From NCBI GenBank assembly GCA_002717625.1, contig PBEF01000002.1, forward strand, positions 3,338 to 67,337: 64,000 bases of DNA, written 5' to 3'. A model generated the notes under the pieces. The model was not told where the DNA came from and did no database searches. It saw nothing but the letters and a program-made list of their open reading frames with translations. Below are positions 26,759 through 38,300 of the stretch, piece by piece. The translations under genes and the position numbers were made by a program. Positions within the stretch are counted from its first letter, which is position 1, and every line of letters starts with the position of its first letter. Source of the DNA: Fidelibacterota bacterium. Its GTDB lineage: Bacteria > Fidelibacterota > Marinisomatia > SCGC-AAA003-L08 > D37C17.

Positions 26759-27232
26759 TTGAGATTTTTATCACAAGCTAGAAAAGCAACTTTTTTTATA
26801 AGGGCATTTGGTTTTTTAAAGGTTCCATTAATTTTTTATTGTAAACCTAAAGTTTTATTTATATCAGAAGAAAAAGTGGAAGTGAAAATCTCATTAAATA
26901 GAAAAACCAAAAATCATGTTAATAGTATGTACTTTGGTGTATTAGCTGTTGGTGCTGATATTACAGGGGCAATGATTGCTATGGATATAATTAAAAAATC
27001 AAACTATAAAATTAATTTACTATTTAAGGATTTTCATGCTGATTTTTTAAAAAGAGCAGAAGGGGATGTGCATTTTATTTGTAAAGATGGAAAAAAAATA
27101 AAAGATTTGGTAAATGAAGTTGCTACTAAACAAAAAAGATGTAATACAACTGTTGATGTAAATGCTTTCGTTCCAACTAAATTTCAAAATGAACCTATTG
27201 CAAAGTTTAAGCTTACACTTTCTCTAAAATAA
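26759..27232 (+). CDS. DUF4442 hotdog-fold (thioesterase-like) protein
   Basis: The 157-residue protein resembles the DUF4442 hotdog family (N-H-V-N-S-M-Y-F-G-V-L-A-V-G-A-D near 50-65, then a long central helix and FKDFHADFLKRAEGDVHF). Such proteins are related to PaaI-type acyl-CoA thioesterases; the substrate is unknown. TTG at 26759 is used as start, supported by AAAAGGA a few bases upstream and by no suitable ATG before the conserved part. Confidence 0.75.
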   Translation: MRFLSQARKATFFIRAFGFLKVPLIFYCKPKVLFISEEKVEVKISLNRKTKNHVNSMYFGVLAVGADITGAMIAMDIIKKSNYKINLLFKDFHADFLKRAEGDVHFICKDGKKIKDLVNEVATKQKRCNTTVDVNAFVPTKFQNEPIAKFKLTLSLK

Positions 27233-27320
27233 ATATTGATGTGTCATATTGTATCAACTGTATATATAATCAATCAAATATTATTAAATTGGTTTTGATT
27301 TAATTTATTTTAATTATGAT

Positions 27321-29099
27321 ATGAAATTTTTATTTATAATAATATTTTCTAATATTTTATTGGCACAGTGTGATTATTCTATTGGTGATATTAATGAGGA
27401 TCAGAATCTTGATATTATAGATGTTTTGGAAATGGTTAATTTTATTTTATTTGAAGATGCATATAATGAGCTTTATGATTTAAATTCTAATAATATTGTA
27501 GATATAGTAGATATTATAGTCCTTGTTAATAGAATTTTATCTGATGCTCCATTTTATAGTAATATTTTATCTGTCGATTATAATTTTGAAAATTTACATA
27601 TAATGTGGGAATCTTCTCAAGATCAAAATGGTTTTATTAATTATAATTTGTATTATTCTAATATTTTATCAGATGAAGATGATTTGATTTATACTACTTA
27701 TGATATTGCTGATACTTCTATTATTATAGGAAATTTTGATTTAAAAGAACAAAATTTTTTTAAAATTGGTACTGTTGACTTTATGGGATGTGAAGTTTTT
27801 GGAGATCAGTTTTTATATGATCTCCCTTATTTCCATTATGATGTTGATAGTTTAGGTAATGTTATTAGTAATTCATTTAATTTAGATGATTTTGATTCTG
27901 CTGAAAATTGTCAAGGTTGTCATAGTTCGCATTATGAAGAATGGTCTTCATCTATGCATGCTTATACTGCTCATAGCCCCTTATTCTTTTCTTATAAAGA
28001 AGAAACTGTAAATAATCATCCTGATGTAGGAGATAAATTCTGTACTCAATGCCATAATCCTATTGCATATTTAGCAAATGTTAGCTTATCAGATTATCCA
28101 ACAGTAGAAGAATTCCAAAATTCAAATTTACCTGCTGTTATTAAAGAAGGAATTTCGTGTGATGTATGCCATACAGTAACAGGTATAAGTCAAACAGTAT
28201 ATACTTCAGATTCAGGTGCAGCTTCAGCCTTATATAAATTATATCCTGGAGAAAATATTAAATTTGGACCAATTGATAATCCTGAACCTAATAATTATCA
28301 TGAATCCTTTTATCTCCCAACTTATCAAGTATCAGAGCAATGTTTACCTTGCCATGATTTAGTAGTAAGAGATGTTGAAGCAGAAATAACTTTTACAGAA
28401 TGGAATAGAATTCCAGGTTTTTCAATGTTTGGTGGAGTATCATGTCAGTCATGCCATATGCCTGAAAAAGAAGATGGAACACATGACCATAATTTTATTG
28501 GTGTTGATTTAGACCTTAGTATTCCACATTTAGAGAATCCATTATTTAGTAAAGTTTCAGATATGTTAGAATCTTCTGTATCTATGAATTTTGAAGTTTG
28601 GGGACAATATTTACCCAATGTAATTTCACCGTTAGATACATTATATATACCTATTGCTATTGAAAGTTTAACAGCTCACAGTATTCCTTCAGGTACATCG
28701 TTTAATAGAGAAGCATGGATAGAATTAACAATATCTGACAATGATGGTGGTATTTTGTATTCATCAGGTCTATTAGATAATAATACTACTAATTTGAATT
28801 ACAATGATCCTAATTTATTATTATTTAAATCATATTTATTAGATGAAAACTCTGATACTACAAATTCAGTAATTGATTCACATGGAATCATTAATAATAG
28901 TTTGCCTGCATATAGTCAAAGATTCAAAATTTATGATTTTATTGTTCCTGATATTGCAAATGGTCCTTTGATTATTACAGCAAGAATGCTATTTAGACCC
29001 TTTACACCTGAATTTATTATTAATCATAATGAAGAGTTTCTAGATAATTTACCCGTATTTGAAATGTTTAGCATAGAGTCAGAAGTTGGAATTGAGTAA
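27321..29099 (+). CDS. Secreted pentahaem c-type cytochrome with N-terminal dockerin
   Basis: The 592-residue protein has a signal peptide (about 1-16) directly followed by a dockerin-like pair (about 21-74; GDINEDQNLDIIDVL and DLNSNNIVDIVDI), then a fibronectin-like region (about 80-170). A cytochrome c554-like domain has five CxxCH sites starting at Cys197, Cys241, Cys280, Cys341 and Cys375, plus extra His residues (H213, H218, H233) that may be distal ligands. A beta-rich tail ends the protein. Multihaem proteins of this type move electrons outside the cytoplasm. The N-terminal dockerin is unusual; in the other dockerin proteins here it is near the C-terminus. One base separates it from the next gene's frame (TAA then ATG). 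Confidence 0.88.
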   Translation: MKFLFIIIFSNILLAQCDYSIGDINEDQNLDIIDVLEMVNFILFEDAYNELYDLNSNNIVDIVDIIVLVNRILSDAPFYSNILSVDYNFENLHIMWESSQDQNGFINYNLYYSNILSDEDDLIYTTYDIADTSIIIGNFDLKEQNFFKIGTVDFMGCEVFGDQFLYDLPYFHYDVDSLGNVISNSFNLDDFDSAENCQGCHSSHYEEWSSSMHAYTAHSPLFFSYKEETVNNHPDVGDKFCTQCHNPIAYLANVSLSDYPTVEEFQNSNLPAVIKEGISCDVCHTVTGISQTVYTSDSGAASALYKLYPGENIKFGPIDNPEPNNYHESFYLPTYQVSEQCLPCHDLVVRDVEAEITFTEWNRIPGFSMFGGVSCQSCHMPEKEDGTHDHNFIGVDLDLSIPHLENPLFSKVSDMLESSVSMNFEVWGQYLPNVISPLDTLYIPIAIESLTAHSIPSGTSFNREAWIELTISDNDGGILYSSGLLDNNTTNLNYNDPNLLLFKSYLLDENSDTTNSVIDSHGIINNSLPAYSQRFKIYDFIVPDIANGPLIITARMLFRPFTPEFIINHNEEFLDNLPVFEMFSIESEVGIE

Positions 29100-31061
29100 A
29101 TGAATAAAATAATCTATATAATAATATATTTTTCATTCTTATTTTGTAATTCTTTTTTAATTGATCAAAATTTTGCTCAAATCAATATAGATGATATGTC
29201 TTATCATAAACCCTTTTTAGGTGGTTTTAATAAGCCTAAAGTACAGTGGTTAGATTGGGACTATGATGGCGATGATGACTTATTTTTATTAGATGAAGAT
29301 GGCTCTATTAAATACTATAATAATCAACTTTTTGATGAAAATTCTGAGTTTGTATTAATTAGTACACATTATTTTGATTTTGAGCCTATATCATGGTTTT
29401 ATATAGCAGATTTTGATCAAGATTTAGAATATGAAATTATTATTCAAGATTATAATAATATTAATCAAATGATTTATTATGATATAATTGATTCAAATCT
29501 TATTTTTTTAGGAACTGTTTATGATAATTTATCAGAACCTGTTATTAGTGATCCTGTTATGACCCCTACATTTGTAGATATTGATAATGATGGAGACCTG
29601 GATTTCTTTACAGGCAATATGATAGGAACTATAACTTATTATGAAAATATAGGCTTTAATAATTTTTCTTTTACCCCTGATTTTGAACTTATTACAATAT
29701 TCTGGGAAGAGATATATATAGTTGGTCCTTCTAATAGGCATGGGGCAAGTGCTATTAAATTTATAGATATAGATAATGATAATGATTATGATTTATCATG
29801 GGGCGATTATTTCCAGCAAAGTCTATATATTATTAAAAATGAAGGTACCGCTGATATTCCTGATATGGATAATATTAATGTTATGACGTATTATCCCCAA
29901 AATTTTCCAGTTATAACAGCTGGCTTAAATATGCCTTCTTTTACAGATATTGATGGAGATTTAGATATGGATTTATTTGTAACAGTTTTATCCGGGGCTT
30001 ATGGTTATCAATTAATTGATAATTTTATATATTTCCAAAATAATGAAGGAGAATATGATTTAATTACAAATGAGTTTATTGAAACTCTTGATTTATTCTC
30101 TGATATTTATCCTGAGTTAGTTGATATTGATAATGATGGAGACCTTGATTTATTTATTGGAACAGATGTAGATTTTTCATCTTTACCATGGTTTGGAAAA
30201 ATTAAGTTTTTTGAAAATATTTCTACAGTTGATAATGAGCCAGTATGGTCCTTATCTAGTTCGGAATATTTAGGTGGAGAAGTAGGCAATAATTTATCAT
30301 TAGATTTTGGTGATATTGATAATGATAGTGATTTTGATCTCGTTGTTGGAGACTTTAATGGAAGAGTTAAATTGTATATTAATATTGGGAGTCAAAATAG
30401 TCCGAATTTTATTTTTGATAATTTTATTTTTGATAACAACAATCAGAATATTGATTTATCAGGATATTCAGTTCCAAAATTAGTTGATATAGACAATGAT
30501 AACGATCTTGATTTATTTATAGGAGAAATGTCAGGGTCAATATTTTTTTATGAAAATATAGGTACCTCCTTATTACATGACTTTGTTCTAGTGTCAAATG
30601 ATTTTGATGATATTAATGTAGGTAGTAGGTCAGCTATAGATTTCATTGATATTGATTTCGATAATGATTTAGATTTATTTGTAGGTTCTCAAAATAATGG
30701 AATAGTTATTTTTGAAAATATTGGGAGCATGCAGTCTCCTCAATTTATTATTAATGAGAATATAAATATTCCTTTTTTAGGTTTAAATACTATCCCTGCT
30801 TTATATTATGATAATGGAAAAATTAATCTCATTTCAGGCTTATCAACAGGCGGAGCTTATTATCTAAGTTATGAATCTTGTAGTTTAGCAGGTGATTTTA
30901 ACCAAAATTTAGTTGTAGATATTGTTGATATAATTTTTCTTATTAATATTATTTTAGATGATTTATTGTATGAGTCTGTTTGTCCTTATGATATTAATAA
31001 TGATTTTAGTATAGATGTTATTGATATTATGTTACTTGTAGATATAATATTAAGTTCATAA
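29100..31061 (+). CDS. Secreted FG-GAP/VCBS-repeat protein with C-terminal dockerin
   Basis: The 653-residue protein has a signal peptide (about 1-16). At least six Asp-rich calcium-binding VCBS repeats (DxDxDGDxDLF type, for example DWDYDGDDDLF, DIDNDGDLDFF, DIDNDNDLDLF) probably form a beta-propeller. A dockerin-like pair ends the protein (about 595-653). No catalytic domain is seen. It starts directly after the pentahaem cytochrome stop, so the two are probably made together; a surface binding or scaffold role is inferred. Confidence 0.85.
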   Translation: MNKIIYIIIYFSFLFCNSFLIDQNFAQINIDDMSYHKPFLGGFNKPKVQWLDWDYDGDDDLFLLDEDGSIKYYNNQLFDENSEFVLISTHYFDFEPISWFYIADFDQDLEYEIIIQDYNNINQMIYYDIIDSNLIFLGTVYDNLSEPVISDPVMTPTFVDIDNDGDLDFFTGNMIGTITYYENIGFNNFSFTPDFELITIFWEEIYIVGPSNRHGASAIKFIDIDNDNDYDLSWGDYFQQSLYIIKNEGTADIPDMDNINVMTYYPQNFPVITAGLNMPSFTDIDGDLDMDLFVTVLSGAYGYQLIDNFIYFQNNEGEYDLITNEFIETLDLFSDIYPELVDIDNDGDLDLFIGTDVDFSSLPWFGKIKFFENISTVDNEPVWSLSSSEYLGGEVGNNLSLDFGDIDNDSDFDLVVGDFNGRVKLYINIGSQNSPNFIFDNFIFDNNNQNIDLSGYSVPKLVDIDNDNDLDLFIGEMSGSIFFYENIGTSLLHDFVLVSNDFDDINVGSRSAIDFIDIDFDNDLDLFVGSQNNGIVIFENIGSMQSPQFIINENINIPFLGLNTIPALYYDNGKINLISGLSTGGAYYLSYESCSLAGDFNQNLVVDIVDIIFLINIILDDLLYESVCPYDINNDFSIDVIDIMLLVDIILSS

Positions 31062-31077
31062 TGTAATAGTTTGTAAA

Positions 31078-31093
31078 TGTGATATATATCTCA
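31078..31093 (+). promoter_or_regulatory. Possible CRP-family-like site upstream of a C25 protease gene
   Basis: TGTGATATATATCTCA resembles the CRP dyad TGTGA-N6-TCACA with one mismatch and lies 50 bases before the start at 31143. A Crp/Fnr-type regulator is encoded at 62238, but a link is speculation. Confidence 0.2.
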
Positions 31094-31142
31094 ATATTTT
31101 ATTATTAAGTTTGTGTAATTTATGTAAAGTTTAGGGAGCGAT

Positions 31143-34100
31143 ATGAAAAGTAGAAAAATATATTATATTTTGATATCTTTATTTATGATTTCAAATATTT
31201 ATTTATCTGAAGCAAATTATGATATACATAATATTTCAGGTACAGCAGAAATTGAGTTGATATATTCTGATATAAGTAAAACATCTTTAAAAGTTAAAGT
31301 AGATGATTATTTGCTTATTCCTACAGAAAATAAAAAATTTAAAGTTTACATAGATAAGGGTACATCTTTAATAAGTCAAGGTAGTCCAGATGTACCAAAA
31401 TTATCAACTTCTATTATTATCCCAGATCAGGGGAATATGAAAATTAAAATTATTGATTCTGAATATATTGAGTATTCGGATGTAGATTTGTCATCATCTA
31501 AGGGTAATATTACTAGAGATATTGAACCTAGTTCTATTCCTTATATGTATAATAAAAGTTATACTAAAAATGCATTTTATCCAGGAGAATTAGCTAAATT
31601 AGAATCTCCATATATTATAAGAGATTTAAGAGGACAAACAGTTCTTTTTTATCCTGTCCAATATAACCCCGTAACAAAAAAACTAAGAATATATAGCAAT
31701 ATAACTATTGATGTTGAATTTATTGATAGCAGTATGACTAAAAATGCATTATCGAGGAATTCTAATATGGTTTCTTCTAACAATGAGTTTGTACATATGT
31801 ATAATAATCTTTTTATTAATTCTCCAAATGATACGCGTTTTGAATATATTGCAGATGATGGCGTTATGTTGATTATTTGTTATGATGATTTTATAGATGA
31901 GATGCAGCCTTTTGTCAATTGGAAGAATAAAAAGGGAATTCATACAGATATTGTTGGCTTATCTGATATTGGTGGGACTCTTTCATCAATGCAAGATTAT
32001 ATTAATAATTATTATTATAATCATAATTTAACTTATTTATTATTGGTAGGTGATATTAATCAAATGCCTACGCATATTGTAAATGGAGCGGCTTCGGATC
32101 CATCCTTTGGTTTTATAAATGGGGATGATTCATTTGCTGAGGTTATTGTCGGAAGATTCTCTGCAAATAATCCATCAGAACTTCAAACGCAAATTGAACG
32201 TACTATTAACTATGAAATGAATCCTGGTACATATACGGATCATTTAGATAATGCTCTTGGTATAGCATCTACTCAAGGTCCTGGATATGGGGGATTAGCT
32301 GATAATGCATTTAATGATTTATTGTGGAATGATTTTTTATCTCCATTTACATATGATAATTACCAAGGAATATATGATGGAGGGGGTTCTGTAGCCCAAG
32401 GTGTTGCAGCTATTAATGAAGGAGTTGGTGTTATAAATTACACTGGTCATGCAGGTCCTACTGGATGGGGTAATGGAGCTCCTTTATCAGTTAATGATGT
32501 ACATGGCTTGACAAATACTGGTAAACTTCCATTTATTTTTACAGTAGGTTGTAATCCTGGTGAATTTAATAATTATGGAGAATGCTTTTGTGAAGCATGG
32601 TTAAGAGCTACTGATGATGATGGTAATCCAACTGGAGCTGTAGGCCATTTAGGATCTACTATTAGTCAGTCATGGGAACCTCCAATGCATGGACAGTGGG
32701 CTATGAATGCTATCTTAACAGAATCTTATGAAGGGAATCTTTCAAGATCTTTTGGTGGAATAATTGTTAATGGATGTATGCACATGAATGAAGCACAAGG
32801 CCCTTATGGAATAAATGAAACTAATCATTGGACAATTTTTGGAGATCCTTCATTGTTGATTAGGACAGATGAACCTGAAACTTTAAATGCTACATATAAT
32901 CAAACAATCTCAGTTGGACAAGATGAATTCGTAGTAGACGTTGGTATTGATGGAGCTCTTGTTGCTCTTTCATCAGAGGGAGAACTTTTATCATCATCAT
33001 ATTCAGTTGGAGGAGTAGCAATACTTGATTTAACAAATGCAAGTAGTGTCCCAGGAGAGCTTGATTTATTGATTAGTTCTTTTAATACTATCCCTGTAGA
33101 AGATCAAATTGCTGTTATAACACCAGATGGAGCTTTTCTTGTTTATAATGGATATGAATTTGAAGGAACAAATAATTTTGAAGGTTACGTGCAATATGGT
33201 GATCAGGCTGAAATTAATCTTATTGTAGAAAATGTAGGTTTATTAAATACGAATGCTATTAATGTTACTGTTACATCAAATGATGAATATGTTACAATGA
33301 TTAATGGAGAGTCTATGATCGCTTACGCCATTGTAAATGAAACTGCAACAACAGAAAGCCCTATTAGCTTTTCTGTTTTAAATAGCGTTCCTGATGGACA
33401 TTTAGCGCAATTCAGTGCATTTTTAGATGATGGTAATAATCAATGGGAAATGTCTTTTAATATTGAAATTCATGCTCCTGTGTTTGAAATTTTAAATCCA
33501 CAAATAACAGATGAAAATCAAGATAATATTTGGGATGCAGGTGAAACAGCAATTATAGATGTTGAATTAGCTAATTCTGGATCAGCTGGTTTTGGTTATT
33601 ATCCAGGTGCTGTTATAACAACGTCTAGTCCATATGTTACGATTCTATCAGAAGAAAATATAAATACTTTTTATGGGATTGATGCTAATGCTAGCTATCA
33701 AGGACAATTTTTAGTTCAGGCTGATGCTTCTGTACCATTAGGCACATCTGTTGATTTTAATATTAGTTGGGGATATAGTTCTATTAGTGAATGCTTTGGT
33801 GATTGTGTTGAACAAGCTAATTTAGTTTATTCCGTAGTCATAGGTCATCCTAGTATCCTAATATGGGATCCATCAGACAACCATATTTCAGGAAATAGAT
33901 TAGTTGAATATTTTGATGAAATAGGATTTAATGGTTATGATTATATTACATCAACTAATGTTCCTGATGTTGAAAATTATTTAACAGCATTTATTTTATT
34001 AGGTGTTTATCCAGAAAATTATATGCTTCAAGAGGCTAATGCTGCAGTCTTTGTTGATATGCTGCAAACTGGTAAGAATATTTATCTTGAAGGAGCTGAT

Positions 34101-35279
34101 ACGTGGGCTTTTGATATGCAAACATCTTTACAGCCTATGTTTGGATTAGTTGGTATATCAGATGGCTCAAGTGATTTATCTTTCATTACAGGTTCATTAG
34201 GTTCTTTTGCTGAAGGTTTATCATTTTCATATAATGGAGGGAATTCTTATGTTGATCAATTATCTCCATCTGGAGGTTTTTCACTGCTTGAAAATTCTCC
34301 TACTGAATATATTACAGCGGTTGCTTATCAAAATGTGCTTGTAGGATATAGAACAATAGGAGCATCTCATGAATTAGGAGGCCTTCAAGGGGATGATTTT
34401 AATAGCTATATTAATGGAATCTTAAATTTCTTTGAACAAGGAGGAAATAATCCCAACCCAGAATGTATTTTAGGTGATATTAACTCTGATGCTGTTATTG
34501 ATGTTATGGATATAGTACGAGTTGTAAACATTATTATTGGTTCAGGTGAGCTTCCAACAGATATGGAGAATTGTGCAGCAGATCTTAATCTTGATAATTC
34601 AATAGATGTTTTAGATATTCTTATTATTATTAATTTAGTTTTAGATGATAATAATAGAGGATTTCGATCTCATAGTATCGTTGATAAGGTTGATTTGTTA
34701 GTATCTGATTATAAGCTGGAATTGCAGTCAGAAGGACCCATTAAAGGTTTAGAAATTATCATTAAGTCATCTGAAAAAAATATAAGTATTAAGGATGATT
34801 TAAGTATGGATATAGCTTACAACCAAATAGGTGATATGCATCATTATTTAATCTATGATATTGATGGAAAATCAATTTTAAATGGTAGTTTTACTCTATT
34901 TGAGACGAAAGATCCTTTTAAGCTTGTTAAATTTATGGCAAGTAATACAAACCATAAGTCAGTTGATGTTAAATATGATTATACTGATTATGTTTTACCT
35001 GAAACATTTGTTTTAAAGAAAAATTACCCAAATCCGTTTAATCCAACAACAAATATTGAAATTGAAAATAATACTTTAGATCATATACGTTTAGTCATTT
35101 ATGATGTTAATGGTAGATATATTACTACATTGGTAGATCAGACTTTAGATATTGGTAATTATATTTATCAATGGAATGGTAAAGATAGCTTTGGTCAATC
35201 AGTTGCATCAGGAATGTATTTGTATACTTTAAGTAATAGCAATTTTACTCGTACTCAAAAAATGCTTCTTTTGAAATAA
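31143..35279 (+). CDS. Secreted gingipain-like C25 cysteine protease with dockerin and T9SS sorting domain
   Basis: The 1378-residue protein has a signal peptide (about 1-24) and a C25-type propeptide (about 30-235). The caspase-like C25 catalytic domain (about 240-575) has His436 (NYTGHAG) and Cys470 (FTVGCNPGEF) as the predicted dyad. Ig-like and CARDB-like domains (about 575-910) and a flavodoxin-like segment of unknown role (about 910-1085) follow. Next are a dockerin-like pair (about 1110-1175) and a C-terminal sorting domain with YPNPFNP (about 1295-1301). It is probably exported by a type IX-like system to degrade protein outside the cell. It is a tandem paralogue of the next gene. Confidence 0.9.
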   Translation: MKSRKIYYILISLFMISNIYLSEANYDIHNISGTAEIELIYSDISKTSLKVKVDDYLLIPTENKKFKVYIDKGTSLISQGSPDVPKLSTSIIIPDQGNMKIKIIDSEYIEYSDVDLSSSKGNITRDIEPSSIPYMYNKSYTKNAFYPGELAKLESPYIIRDLRGQTVLFYPVQYNPVTKKLRIYSNITIDVEFIDSSMTKNALSRNSNMVSSNNEFVHMYNNLFINSPNDTRFEYIADDGVMLIICYDDFIDEMQPFVNWKNKKGIHTDIVGLSDIGGTLSSMQDYINNYYYNHNLTYLLLVGDINQMPTHIVNGAASDPSFGFINGDDSFAEVIVGRFSANNPSELQTQIERTINYEMNPGTYTDHLDNALGIASTQGPGYGGLADNAFNDLLWNDFLSPFTYDNYQGIYDGGGSVAQGVAAINEGVGVINYTGHAGPTGWGNGAPLSVNDVHGLTNTGKLPFIFTVGCNPGEFNNYGECFCEAWLRATDDDGNPTGAVGHLGSTISQSWEPPMHGQWAMNAILTESYEGNLSRSFGGIIVNGCMHMNEAQGPYGINETNHWTIFGDPSLLIRTDEPETLNATYNQTISVGQDEFVVDVGIDGALVALSSEGELLSSSYSVGGVAILDLTNASSVPGELDLLISSFNTIPVEDQIAVITPDGAFLVYNGYEFEGTNNFEGYVQYGDQAEINLIVENVGLLNTNAINVTVTSNDEYVTMINGESMIAYAIVNETATTESPISFSVLNSVPDGHLAQFSAFLDDGNNQWEMSFNIEIHAPVFEILNPQITDENQDNIWDAGETAIIDVELANSGSAGFGYYPGAVITTSSPYVTILSEENINTFYGIDANASYQGQFLVQADASVPLGTSVDFNISWGYSSISECFGDCVEQANLVYSVVIGHPSILIWDPSDNHISGNRLVEYFDEIGFNGYDYITSTNVPDVENYLTAFILLGVYPENYMLQEANAAVFVDMLQTGKNIYLEGADTWAFDMQTSLQPMFGLVGISDGSSDLSFITGSLGSFAEGLSFSYNGGNSYVDQLSPSGGFSLLENSPTEYITAVAYQNVLVGYRTIGASHELGGLQGDDFNSYINGILNFFEQGGNNPNPECILGDINSDAVIDVMDIVRVVNIIIGSGELPTDMENCAADLNLDNSIDVLDILIIINLVLDDNNRGFRSHSIVDKVDLLVSDYKLELQSEGPIKGLEIIIKSSEKNISIKDDLSMDIAYNQIGDMHHYLIYDIDGKSILNGSFTLFETKDPFKLVKFMASNTNHKSVDVKYDYTDYVLPETFVLKKNYPNPFNPTTNIEIENNTLDHIRLVIYDVNGRYITTLVDQTLDIGNYIYQWNGKDSFGQSVASGMYLYTLSNSNFTRTQKMLLLK

Positions 35280-35374
35280 ATCATAGTGTAACAGCATGTA
35301 AACTTGGTTGTTAAATTTAATTTAATAATATAATTTTTGTATGTTCTATTAATTCAGCTAATGGTGAGGTCTAT

Positions 35375-38300
35375 ATGCAAAAAAGCATTTATTTGTTATT
35401 ATTATTAACTTTTGGTTTTTCTAGTCAATGGATTGATACAGGTTCTAATATTCCTGTAAAGCCAGAAATTTCAGTTTTATCCTCTGATATTGAAAGGTCT
35501 GTTTTATCTTTTGATTTAAAAGGTTTTTCATTAGGGAATATATCTATTAATAATATGGATTATTCAACTGTAAAATTTCCATTAAGTGCATCTATAATGG
35601 ATAAGGGGTCTCCAGATTTACCTAAAACATCAGCTTCTATTATTATTCCTGATGATAAAAATATGGTTATAGAAATAGTTTCTAGTGAATTTATTGAATT
35701 TAGAGATATGAACATTGCTCCATCAAAAGGAAACTTTTCAAGAATGATTATGCCTGAAGATATTCCATATGAATTTAATAAAAATTATCAGATTGATGCT
35801 TTATATCCATCAAATATTGCAGTATTAAATGAACCTTACATTATACGAGATTTTAGAGGACAAACTGTTCAGTTTAATCCTATGCAGTACAATTCAATTA
35901 CAAAAGTATTACGTGTTTATACGAACATAACAGTAGAAGTTGTCAGTGATAATCAGAATTCTATTAATGTTTTTAATAGAAATAGATCTTTAGAAAAGAT
36001 CGATAATGAGTTTAAGAATATTTATAAAAATCATTTTATTAATTTTGATAATGATACTCGTTTTGATTACTTAGTAGATCATGGGAATATGCTTATAATA
36101 TCATATGGTGATTTTATAGATGAGATGCAACCTTTAGTTGACTGGAAAAATCGTAAAGGAATTCCAACTGAAATAGTTGATGTAAATTCAATAGGATCTA
36201 ATTCTACATCGATTACAAATTATGTTGCAGACTATTATAATGATAATGGGCTAACATTCCTTTTACTTGTTGGTGATATTGCTCAAATTCCTTCCCCTAG
36301 CGTAAGTGGAAGTGCTTCTGATATTTCTTATGGTTGTATAACAGGAAATGATTTTTATCAAGAAGTTATTGTTGGTAGAATATCAGCAAGTAACCCTTCT
36401 CAAGTGAGTACTCAGGTAGAGCGTTCAATTGAATATGAAAGATCTCCACAAATAGCTGGTGATTGGCATGATAATGCGTTAGGTGTTGCATCAAATCAAG
36501 GACCTGGTTTTGGTGGAATGACAGATGATGATTTTAATGATTATCTTTGGGATACAGTTTTATCAGATTTTACGTATGATAGTTATCAGGGTGTTTATGA
36601 TGGTAGTGGTGGAAGTGACACTCAAGGAATTACAGCAATTAACAATGGTGTTAGTTTAATTAATTATACAGGACATGGCTCAATATCAAGTTGGGGTAAT
36701 GGAGCTTCTTTGAATACTACCCAAATCAATCAATTAACAAATAATGATAAGTTGCCTTTTGTTATTACTGTAGGATGTAATGTTGGTGAATTTAATAGCA
36801 CCAATGAATGTTACGCAGAAGCATGGCAAAGAGCTACAAATCAGGGTGAACCTACAGGAGGTATTGCTCATTTTGGTTCAACAATCAGTCAATCTTGGGA
36901 GCCTCCAATGCATGGCCAATATGCTATGAATTTAATTTTAACAGAAAGCTATGATAATAATTTAACTCGTTCATTAGGAGGTATTACGACTAATGGGTGT
37001 ATGTATATGAATGATGTTCAGGGCTCATCAGGTATTAATGAAACAAAATATTGGACATTCTTTGGAGATCCATCTATTAATATTAGAACAGCATCTCCAA
37101 CAACGATGAACGCTATACATGATGATGTTGTTTTAGTTGGCCAAGATCAGTTTATCATTGATGTAGGTGAGAATGGGGCATTAGCTGCAATATCTCAAAA
37201 TGGAGCTCTCTTATCAAGTACGTATTCTGATGGTGGTGTTGCTATTTTAGAATTGGGTGATGCTTCTACTGTTCCGGGAACTTTAGATTTAGTTGTTTCT
37301 GGATTTAATTCTTATGTATATGAAGCTGAGGTTTCAGTAATCGCTCCAGAAGGTTCATATTTAGTGATAGATGGAGTTGAAGTTGAATATGGTCTTGTTG
37401 ATAGTGGTTATTTGTTATATGGAAGAGATAATAATCTAAGTCTTAATATTGCTAATGTTGGTAGTGATGCTGCTAATAATATTACTGTAGCTATAAGTTC
37501 AAATAATCAATACGTGAATATTACTCAAGATGTGGTTACTTACAATAGTATAGCTCCAAATCAGAATGCCAATATTGATGGCTTGAGTGTTGAACTTGAT
37601 TGGAATGTTCCTGATCAAGAACTAATTAATATAACATTTCAAATTATAAGTAATGATGGTACAATAGAAATTGACATGCCATTCACAGCACAATCTCCAA
37701 TGATTACTTTTAACAGTATCTCAGGTTCCCTTGATCCAGGACAAACTACAGATTTAAATATATCTTTATCTAATATTGGATCAGCAGCTATTAATTATCC
37801 AATGGTATCTTTAGAAGGAGATATGTATGTTTCTGTAAACAATTCAGGTATTGGTAATGCTTATTATTGGGATTATATTCAAAATAATAATCAAGAAGTT
37901 CTTCTTGCAAATGTTACTGTAAGCTCTTCTGCTCCAATAGGACATGTCGCTGAATTGATGGTGCATGTTAATAATTTGAATGCGGGTCTTGATATTTCTT
38001 TCCCTGTTTATTTAGCTGTTGGCCAAATCACAGAAAATTTTGAATCAGGATTTTCCAATAATCTTAATTGGGAGTTTTTAGGCAATCAGGATTGGCAGAT
38101 AACAGAAAATGATCAATATGAAGGTTATTATTCTGCACAATCAGGAAATATTAATGATAATCAAAATTCACAGATGTCTGTTACTATGGACGTTGTAATG
38201 GATGGTAATATTGAATTTTATTATAGAGTCGCTTCAGAGTATAGTCCTTCAGGTGAGTATTTTTATGATGGCTTAGAGTTTTATATTGACAGTACATTAG

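Noticed and set aside
27360-27375. Lipobox in the pentahaem cytochrome signal (LLAQC)
   Set aside because: Gln before the Cys does not fit the consensus for lipoprotein signal peptidase, so an ordinary signal peptide is preferred.
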